DNA of 64,000 bases, taken from positions 2,542,001-2,606,000 of the forward strand of contig NZ_CP010310.2 of assembly GCF_000815105.2 (NCBI RefSeq), in the 5' to 3' direction. This DNA is from Pandoraea pulmonicola (GTDB taxonomy: Bacteria; Pseudomonadota; Gammaproteobacteria; Burkholderiales; Burkholderiaceae). This document shows positions 59,962-64,000 of this stretch, piece by piece. Position 1 is the first letter of the stretch, and each line of letters begins with the position of its first letter. The notes beneath the pieces are model-generated. The model ran no database searches, was not told where the DNA came from, and worked only from the letters and a program-made list of their open reading frames with translations. Made by a program: the position numbers and the translations under genes.

Positions 59962-60522
59962 ATGACCGTTGCTGACATCAAGAAGAATGTCGAGCAAAAA
60001 ATGCAAAGCTCGATCGAATCGTTCAAGAACAACCTGGCGAAGATTCGTACCGGTCGCGCGCACACCGGCTTGCTCGATCACGTGCAGGTCGACTACTACG
60101 GCTCGATGGTGCCCATCTCGCAGGTGGCCAACATCAACCTCGTCGATGGCCGCACGATTGGCGTGCAGCCGTGGGAAAAGAAGATGGTTGCCGCTGTCGA
60201 GAAAGCGATCCGCGAATCGGACCTCGGTCTGAACCCGGCCACGCAGGGCGATCTGATCCGCGTGCCGATGCCCATGCTGACCGAAGAGCGGCGTCGTGAG
60301 CTGACCAAGCTGGTTAAGTCGGAAGGCGAAAACGCCAAGGTTGCCGTGCGCAACCTGCGCCGCGATGCCAACGAGCAGCTCAAGAAGCTGGTCAAGGACA
60401 AGGAAGCGTCCGAAGACGACGAGCGCCGTGGCAGCGACGACGTGCAGAAGCTCACGGACAAGTTTGTCGCGGAAATCGACAAGCTCGTGCAGCAGAAGGA
60501 CGCCGAGATCATGACGGTCTGA
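59962..60522 (+). CDS. frr: Ribosome recycling factor
   Basis: This 186-residue protein splits post-termination ribosomes with EF-G. It contains the family core [20 protein letters not shown], then [14 protein letters not shown] and [20 protein letters not shown] lies at good distance before ATG 59962. The order pyrH-frr-uppS-cdsA-dxr-rseP is standard for proteobacteria. Confidence 0.98.
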   Translation: MTVADIKKNVEQKMQSSIESFKNNLAKIRTGRAHTGLLDHVQVDYYGSMVPISQVANINLVDGRTIGVQPWEKKMVAAVEKAIRESDLGLNPATQGDLIRVPMPMLTEERRRELTKLVKSEGENAKVAVRNLRRDANEQLKKLVKDKEASEDDERRGSDDVQKLTDKFVAEIDKLVQQKDAEIMTV

Positions 60523-60583
60523 GGGCCTGGGGCACTCACCGTAAGACTCTCGCCGACTTTTGCGACTTCCGCGCCGTATCTCA

Positions 60584-61366
60584 ATGGGTTTTCTCAGCTC
60601 TATGCTCACCGTTCCCGAGACAGCGAGCATCCCACGCCACGTCGCCATCGTTATGGATGGCAACGGGCGTTGGGCTACCAGTCGTAAATTGCCGCGCGTA
60701 GCGGGACACAAGCGCGGCGTCGACGCCGTGCGCGAAGCGGTGACGGCGTGTGCCGAGCTCGGCGTCGAGTACCTGACCCTGTTCGCGTTCAGTTCGGAGA
60801 ACTGGCGACGCCCGCAGGACGAGGTCTCGACGCTGATGCAGCTCTTCATCCTCGCGCTGGAGCGCGAAGTGGGCAAGCTGCACAGCAATGGCATCCGTCT
60901 ACGCGTCATCGGCGCGCTCGAAGCGTTCGAGCCGCGCATTCAGGAGCTCGTCCAGCGTGCCGAAGAGCGCACGCAAGACAACAAGGGCCTCACGCTTACC
61001 ATCGCCGCCAACTATGGTGGACGCTGGGACATTCTGCAGGCTGCTCGGAAGCTCGCTGCCGCACGCGTTGCGCAGGGCGGGGGCGCGGCGCTGGAACAGG
61101 CGTTCAGCGAGGAGGATCTCGCTCCTTATCTGAGCATGGCCTACGCGCCGGAGCCCGATCTGTTTATCCGTACCGGCGGCGACCAGCGGATCAGTAATTT
61201 TCTGCTTTGGCAACTGGCGTACACTGAACTGTATTTCACCGAAGAATTCTGGCCGGACTTCAACGCCGAAACGCTCAAGCGGGCGATCGCCGAGTTTCAG
61301 CAACGCGAACGCCGTTTCGGTCGTACCAGTGCGCAAGTCCAGAACCCCTCAGGACAATCCGCCTGA
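60584..61366 (+). CDS. uppS: Undecaprenyl diphosphate synthase
   Basis: This 260-residue cis-prenyltransferase makes the C55 lipid carrier of peptidoglycan. [13 protein letters not shown] holds the Mg-binding Asp, followed by [12 protein letters not shown] and [21 protein letters not shown] 60584 (MGFLSSML) is used. Its stop overlaps the cdsA start as TGATG. Confidence 0.97.
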   Translation: MGFLSSMLTVPETASIPRHVAIVMDGNGRWATSRKLPRVAGHKRGVDAVREAVTACAELGVEYLTLFAFSSENWRRPQDEVSTLMQLFILALEREVGKLHSNGIRLRVIGALEAFEPRIQELVQRAEERTQDNKGLTLTIAANYGGRWDILQAARKLAAARVAQGGGAALEQAFSEEDLAPYLSMAYAPEPDLFIRTGGDQRISNFLLWQLAYTELYFTEEFWPDFNAETLKRAIAEFQQRERRFGRTSAQVQNPSGQSA

Positions 61367-62175
61367 TGCTCAAGACACGCGTCATTACCGCTGTCGTACT
61401 TCTCGCCATTCTGTTGCCTGTGATCTTCGTCGGTACGCCGGCGCAGTTCGCATTGCTCGCGGCCGTCATCGTTGCAGCGGCGGGCTGGGAGTGGGGGCGG
61501 CTGGTCGGACTTAACGGTGCCGGCGCGGTTTTCTACGGTGCGCTCGCGCTGCTGGGCGTCGGTCTCACGTGGGGTGGCGGCTGGACTTTCTCGGGCCTCT
61601 GGCTCAAGCCCGCGGCCATTTTCTGGCTGCTTGCGGGACCTTACACCTTGATGCGCAAACCTGCGACGAAGGGCGCCTGGCGCGGTCTGTTGCTCGTCGC
61701 CGGCCCGGTGCTGCTGATCGCGGCATGGCAGGCGTTGTGCCTGGCACGCGAACGCGGCGTGGCATTCCTGTTGTCGGTGCTCGTGATCGTTTGGCTGGCC
61801 GATACCGGCGCCTACTTTGCCGGGCGCGCCTTCGGGCGTCGCAAGCTGGCGCCGTCCATCAGTCCCGGCAAGTCGTGGGAAGGCGCGATCGGCGGATGGC
61901 TGCTCGTGCTGGTGGTCGCCGCAGTCGTGCTGGCGAGCGGTCTGCAGGCGCCGACCATCGTCTCCCATCTCGCCAGCACGCTTGGACTGGCTCTCGGCGT
62001 TCTGGCGCTCACGCTGCTGGTGGCGTTCTCGGTCGTGGGCGACCTGTTCGAATCTCAACTCAAACGGCAGGCCGGCGTGAAGGATTCCAGCGCGCTGCTG
62101 CCCGGCCACGGAGGCGTGCTCGACAGAATCGACGCATTGCTCCCGGTGCTCCCGTTGGCTCTGCTCTTCGTCTGA
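61366..62175 (+). CDS. cdsA: Phosphatidate cytidylyltransferase
   Basis: This 269-residue inner-membrane enzyme makes CDP-diacylglycerol from phosphatidate and CTP. About seven to eight hydrophobic segments are visible. [13 protein letters not shown] and the C-terminal signature [19 protein letters not shown], then [13 protein letters not shown], are diagnostic. It is coupled to uppS and lies 2 bp before dxr. Confidence 0.96.
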   Translation: MLKTRVITAVVLLAILLPVIFVGTPAQFALLAAVIVAAAGWEWGRLVGLNGAGAVFYGALALLGVGLTWGGGWTFSGLWLKPAAIFWLLAGPYTLMRKPATKGAWRGLLLVAGPVLLIAAWQALCLARERGVAFLLSVLVIVWLADTGAYFAGRAFGRRKLAPSISPGKSWEGAIGGWLLVLVVAAVVLASGLQAPTIVSHLASTLGLALGVLALTLLVAFSVVGDLFESQLKRQAGVKDSSALLPGHGGVLDRIDALLPVLPLALLFV

Positions 62176-62177
62176 TC

Positions 62178-63377
62178 ATGTCGCAACGTCTCTCCATTCT
62201 CGGCTCCACTGGCTCCATCGGCGTCAGCACGCTCGATGTCGTTGGCCGACATCCCGACCGGTTCACCGTTTATGCGCTTTCGGCGCACCGCAATCTGGAT
62301 CGCCTGTTCGAACAATGCGTCGCGCATCGTCCGCAGGTGGCCGTGGTTGCCGATGCCGACGGGGCTCGTTCGCTGGCAGCGCGTCTGGCCGAGGCCGGAC
62401 TGAAGATCGAGGTCGCGTACGGTCCCCAGGCGTTGGTGGACGTCGCCGAAGCGTCGCAAGCCACGACCGTCGTGGCGGCGATCGTCGGCGCCGCCGGCCT
62501 TCAGTCGACGCTCGCCGCCGCTCGCGCGGGCAAGCGTATTTTGCTGGCGAATAAGGAATCGCTCGTGCTCTCGGGGGCGCTGTTCATGGCAACGGCCGAG
62601 CGCGCCGGCGCGACGCTGCTGCCGCTCGACAGTGAGCACAACGCCATTTTTCAATGCCTGCCGCAGGTTGCCGGCGAGAGCCGGATTGCCACGCACGGCG
62701 TGGAGAAGCTCGTGCTGACCGCGTCCGGCGGTCCGTTCCGCGAGCGCGAGTTGGCGTCGCTGGAAAATGTGACGCCTGACGAAGCGTGCGCACACCCGAA
62801 CTGGGTCATGGGCCGCAAGATCTCGGTCGACTCGGCGAGCATGATGAACAAGGGGCTGGAAGTCATCGAGGCCCACTGGCTGTTCAACATGCCGCCCGAG
62901 AAGATCGAAGTCCTGATCCATCCGCAAAGCGTGATTCATTCGATGGTCACGTACACGGACGGCTCCACGCTCGCCCAGCTTGGCAACCCCGACATGCGTA
63001 CACCGATCGCGCACGCGCTGGCGTTCCCCGATCGGGTGACGTCGGGCGTGCCGAGTCTCAATCTTGCGGACATCGCGCGTCTGACTTTCGAAGCACCGGA
63101 TCTGCGTCGTTTTCCGTGCCTGCGTCTGGCGTTCGATACGCTGCATCGCGGCGGCACGGCGGGGGCGTTGCTCAATGCGGCCAACGAAGTCGCCGTCGCG
63201 GCCTTCCTCGAAGGGCGAATCCGCTTCACGGCCATCGCGCAGGTGGTCGAGCAGGTACTCGACGCCGTGCCGGTGGGCGAGGCCACGTCGCTTGACGTCG
63301 TGCTCGAAGCCGATCGTCGTGCCCGCGAACTGGCGACCGGCATCGTCGCCAAATTGCCCGCGCCGGCGTTTTCCTGA
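62178..63377 (+). CDS. dxr: 1-deoxy-D-xylulose 5-phosphate reductoisomerase
   Basis: This 399-residue NADPH enzyme commits carbon to the MEP isoprenoid pathway. [18 protein letters not shown] is the nucleotide site. [13 protein letters not shown] with the metal-binding acidic residues, TASGGPFRE, and [20 protein letters not shown] form the active site. It starts 2 bp after cdsA and is followed by rseP after 43 bp. It feeds the same pathway as uppS. Confidence 0.98.
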   Translation: MSQRLSILGSTGSIGVSTLDVVGRHPDRFTVYALSAHRNLDRLFEQCVAHRPQVAVVADADGARSLAARLAEAGLKIEVAYGPQALVDVAEASQATTVVAAIVGAAGLQSTLAAARAGKRILLANKESLVLSGALFMATAERAGATLLPLDSEHNAIFQCLPQVAGESRIATHGVEKLVLTASGGPFRERELASLENVTPDEACAHPNWVMGRKISVDSASMMNKGLEVIEAHWLFNMPPEKIEVLIHPQSVIHSMVTYTDGSTLAQLGNPDMRTPIAHALAFPDRVTSGVPSLNLADIARLTFEAPDLRRFPCLRLAFDTLHRGGTAGALLNAANEVAVAAFLEGRIRFTAIAQVVEQVLDAVPVGEATSLDVVLEADRRARELATGIVAKLPAPAFS

Positions 63378-63420
63378 CGCCGCGCCCATGTCGTAACGTC
63401 TCCGGGGCCCGATCTCGTTC

Positions 63421-64000
63421 ATGAATCTGCTGACCACGCTGCTTGCTTTCGCCGTCGCCATTGGCGTGCTGGTGGTGTTCCATGAACTGGGCCACTACAC
63501 GGTGGCACGGCTTTGCGGCGTGAAGGTGTTGCGCTTCTCGGTGGGGTTCGGAGCGCCGCTGCTCAAGTGGACGATGGGGAGAGACCGCACCGAATGGACG
63601 GTTTGCGCATTGCCGCTGGGCGGCTACGTTCGCATGCTCGACGAGCGCGACGAGACGCAGATCGTCGCCCCCGAGGACCGGGATCGCGCTTTCAACCGTC
63701 AGTCGGTCTACAAGCGCTTCGCCATCGTGGCGGCCGGGCCGATCGCCAACTTCCTGCTTGCCATTGCACTGTACGCCGGCCTGAATCTCGCGGGTGTGAC
63801 CGAGCCGGTCGCGCGCGTTGCGCCGCCAGCTGCGGGAACGCTGGCCGCACGCGCGGGGCTATCCGGAGGAGAGGTCATTACCGGGGTTCGCGAGAATGGC
63901 AACGGTCCCGATGCCGCCGTCGGCGATGAAGCGCCGGTGCGTTCGTGGGAGGATCTGCGCTGGCGACTCGTCGATCCGATGATCGAGGGGCAGCGTGTCA
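63421..64000 (+). CDS. rseP: RIP metalloprotease RseP, N-terminal part (3' end outside window)
   Basis: The reading frame stays open from ATG 63421 to the window edge (193 codons). The N-terminal membrane helix carries the zinc motif HELGH in VVFHELGHYTVARLCGVKV, followed by FSVGFG and PLGGYVRMLDERDE. A further hydrophobic segment FAIVAAGPIANFLLAIALY precedes the first PDZ domain. RseP is the site-2 protease that cuts anti-sigma factor RseA in the envelope stress response. Position after dxr is standard. Confidence 0.95.
   Translation, partial: MNLLTTLLAFAVAIGVLVVFHELGHYTVARLCGVKVLRFSVGFGAPLLKWTMGRDRTEWTVCALPLGGYVRMLDERDETQIVAPEDRDRAFNRQSVYKRFAIVAAGPIANFLLAIALYAGLNLAGVTEPVARVAPPAAGTLAARAGLSGGEVITGVRENGNGPDAAVGDEAPVRSWEDLRWRLVDPMIEGQRV

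Overview
The window is 64 kb of dense, GC-rich bacterial chromosome. Gene content and order point to a betaproteobacterium of the order Burkholderiales: hom-thrC-moeA-moaD-moaE next to clpB; dapC-dapD-yffB-dapE-prmB; smc-zipA-ligA; and glnD-map facing rpsB-tsf-pyrH-frr-uppS-cdsA-dxr-rseP. Pandoraea or a close relative is my guess from memory of synteny; the sequence alone does not prove it. I see no rRNA, tRNA, insertion sequence, prophage or CRISPR array. Nearly all of the window is vertically inherited core genome, with a less conserved stretch at about 7.8-22 kb.

Layout. 1-4.0 kb: end of homoserine dehydrogenase, threonine synthase and molybdopterin genes (moeA, moaD, moaE). 4.0-7.5 kb: a group-III truncated globin facing away from clpB, which has a heat-shock-like promoter. 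7.8-11.5 kb: a small membrane protein, a LytS-type sensor kinase and a LytTR response regulator in one overlapping operon, meeting a convergent AraC regulator. 11.7-15.1 kb: a gamma-glutamylcyclotransferase-like protein, a two-gene operon coding for a diverged QueF homologue and a VUT/YhhQ-type transporter, and an EamA exporter. 15.2-21.4 kb: the glyoxylate shunt (aceA and aceB) with uspA, a LysR regulator and a type II HAD hydrolase between them. 21.6-24.7 kb: prolyl iminopeptidase and an RhlE-type helicase sharing a bidirectional terminator. 25.1-28.6 kb: tsaB-rimI-family 4 uracil-DNA glycosylase-DUF1853, all overlapping. 28.7-35.6 kb: thiD and lplT, alr-radA and an ABC-F ATPase. 35.8-42.0 kb: cardiolipin synthase, prmB and the lysine/diaminopimelate cluster. 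42.3-50.8 kb: an EamA exporter, smc, zipA and ligA. 50.8-56.8 kb: def, an rluB-type pseudouridine synthase with six 99-bp repeats, glnD and map. 57.3-64 kb: translation and envelope genes from rpsB to a partial rseP.

The main candidate for undescribed biology is the QueF-like/VUT pair at 12,240-13,951. The QueF-like protein has the fold, the catalytic Cys and the Asp of preQ0 reductase. It lacks the Glu-Ser-Lys-Ser signature and the catalytic His, and its stop codon overlaps the start codon of a queuosine-precursor-type transporter. Other points worth a second look are a collagen-like Gly-X-Y linker in the LytTR regulator, an insertion in the ATP lid of its partner kinase, the 6 x 33-residue Arg/Asp/Gly repeat in the RluB homologue, and an 11-bp palindrome (GGTCTNAGACC or one mismatch) upstream of clpB, alr/lplT and rpsB.
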